NCBI GenBank assembly: GCA_022565595.1
Contig: JAIUML010000009.1
Location: forward strand, 1-64,000
DNA from: Saccharospirillum sp.
GTDB taxonomy: Bacteria; Pseudomonadota; Gammaproteobacteria; Pseudomonadales; Natronospirillaceae
Reading direction: 5' to 3'
DNA length: 64,000 bases
Position 1 is the stretch's first letter. Each line of letters starts with the position of its first letter. The notes below the pieces were generated by a model. That model was given only the letters and a program-made list of their open reading frames with translations, made no database searches and was not told the origin of the DNA. A program made the position numbers and the translations under genes. This document shows positions 63,019 through 64,000 of the stretch, piece by piece.

Positions 63019-63996
63019 TTACTCTTGCAGTAACGCCCATTGCTCGCGCAGTGCGAGCAAGTGGTCGCTCCAGAACCTTGGGCTGTCGAACCAGGAGAAG
63101 GCTTTGGGAAAGGCTGGGTCGTCCCAGCGTTGGGCAATCCAGAGGGTGTGGCGCACCATGTGGACGGTGCGCAGGGGTTCGAGCAAGACCATTTCCTTGC
63201 GTGGGAAGGGTCGGAATTGTTCGTAGCCTTCCTCAAGCTCGTTCAGTTGGCCAGCCTGTTCGTGTTTATCGCCGGAGAGCAGCTTCCAGATGTCCTGGGT
63301 GACCGGGCCGGTAACGCAGTCGTCGAGGTCGACGATGAGCAGTTGGTCGTCTCGGGTCAGAATGTTACCGGCGTGAAAATCCCCATGAATACGCAGTTGC
63401 TCGGCCCTGGCAAAGGGCTCTGCAAAGCGATCTCGCAGCAGTTCGTATATGGGCTTTAGCGTGGCCAGGTAGTTGCTGCGCAGGTCATCAGGAATCAGGT
63501 CGCTGGTCTGGAAGAAGGCTTGGGCCTGCTCCAATGGTGCCAGCAAGCTCAGGCTGTTGCGGTGCGCAAAAGGCCCCATGGAGCCGACGTTATGCAGTCG
63601 GCCGAGGTGCTGGCCGATGCGGTAAAGCTGGTCAGGGTTGTCGAGTTCGAAGGCGTGCCCGGCGCGCATGGGGAAGCAGGCGAACCAGAAACCATCGCGA
63701 TGGTGCAGGTTGTCGCCACCCATTTCCATGGCGGGTACGACAGGGATTTCGGCCTCATGGAGTTGCTGTGTGAAGCCGAGTTCCTCGCGGATTTGCGCTT
63801 CGTTCCAGCGCCCGGGACGGTAGGCTTTGAGTACTACTGGGGGCTGATCTTCGAGCCCCACTCGGTAAACCCGGTTCTCGTAGCTGTTAAGCGGGTAGAT
63901 GCGGTAGTCAGAATCCACCCCCAAGGATTCCATCCAGTCGATTATTTTATCCTGGCTTAGCTGGTCGAACGGGTGGCTCTGGCTGGTTGTGGTCAT
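63019..63996 (-). CDS. srkA: Stress response kinase SrkA
   Basis: SrkA (YihE) is a cytoplasmic Ser/Thr kinase of the choline-kinase fold that protects against stress-linked cell death in E. coli. It is 325 aa and full length: YPLNSYENRVYRVG near residue 35, VVLKAYRPGRW with the ATP-binding Lys, the catalytic loop LRIHGDFHAGNIL and IVDLDDCVTGP. The ATG at 63996 lies four bases from the window edge, so its promoter is outside. In many relatives it is co-transcribed with dsbA, which is not visible here. Confidence 0.94.
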   Translation of the reverse strand: MTTTSQSHPFDQLSQDKIIDWMESLGVDSDYRIYPLNSYENRVYRVGLEDQPPVVLKAYRPGRWNEAQIREELGFTQQLHEAEIPVVPAMEMGGDNLHHRDGFWFACFPMRAGHAFELDNPDQLYRIGQHLGRLHNVGSMGPFAHRNSLSLLAPLEQAQAFFQTSDLIPDDLRSNYLATLKPIYELLRDRFAEPFARAEQLRIHGDFHAGNILTRDDQLLIVDLDDCVTGPVTQDIWKLLSGDKHEQAGQLNELEEGYEQFRPFPRKEMVLLEPLRTVHMVRHTLWIAQRWDDPAFPKAFSWFDSPRFWSDHLLALREQWALLQE

Positions 63997-64000
63997 ACAG

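Overview
The window looks like a chromosome segment of a free-living, respiring gammaproteobacterium, probably a marine or saline Oceanospirillales-type organism (possibly Saccharospirillum/Reinekea-like). This placement is inference from gene content: sbcCD, TIGR02647 and DUF3750 proteins, a Pseudomonas-like Pst system, srkA, NDH-2, FNR/Anr-type boxes and a GC-rich base composition. I see no rRNA, tRNA, CRISPR, prophage or insertion sequence. The genes are densely packed, with many ATGA-type overlaps.

Layout. 0.3-3.5 kb (minus): a four-gene operon with a KAS III-like condensing enzyme, a heme-oxygenase-like diiron protein, a His-rich membrane protein and an unrecognised protein; the product is unknown and this is my best candidate for an undescribed pathway. 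3.7-7.9 kb: sbcD-sbcC. 8-9.5 kb: an HDOD protein and a periplasmic rhodanese. 9.4-13.1 kb (minus): an arsenate-resistance operon of the arsR / GAPDH / arsJ type followed by a heme-dependent oxidative N-demethylase-like gene. 13.2-15.5 kb: an AI-2E/PerM family permease, an EamA transporter and an acyl-CoA thioesterase. 15.7-21.1 kb: a first complete pstSCAB-phoU operon behind a Pho box. 21.1-26.2 kb: a TIGR02647 protein, a DUF3750 protein, a large MscS channel and NDH-2. 26.2-29.1 kb (minus): the cobU-T-S-C lower-ligand assembly genes, divergent from mgtE. 30.6-38.0 kb: a small secreted protein, then a second pst system with pstS2 alone and pstC2A2B2-phoU2 as a separate unit, each behind its own Pho box.

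38-47 kb holds an epimerase, a Crp/Fnr regulator behind a perfect FNR box, a PAS-GGDEF enzyme, a GNAT, a histone-deacetylase-like hydrolase, a DUF3185 protein, a GlsB/YeaQ-like gene with an in-frame stop, a CaxA-type antiporter, a short-chain dehydrogenase behind a second perfect FNR box, and a cytochrome c. 47.3-49.8 kb is glycogen phosphorylase. 49.8-59.1 kb (minus) is a carbohydrate sensing and uptake locus: solute-binding protein, two permeases, an OmpR-type regulator, a hybrid kinase split by a one-base frameshift, a TorT-like periplasmic sensor protein, and nearby transaldolase and a small-molecule kinase. A tandem TGTAAT motif lies upstream of both transcription units. 59.2-62.8 kb has a CoA-transferase and glutaryl-CoA dehydrogenase divergent from a LysR regulator. 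The window closes with srkA.

Between genes I find three copies of one GC-rich inverted-repeat family (near 0.1, 26.1 and 61.7 kb), a different hairpin/direct-repeat block at 62.85-63.01 kb, and a short decayed relic of a periplasmic binding-protein gene at 38.0-38.1 kb. How it works together: the two Pst systems are PhoB targets by sequence, the 40-46 kb genes suggest low-oxygen or stress control through FNR-type boxes, and the 50-59 kb genes form a sugar-responsive unit.
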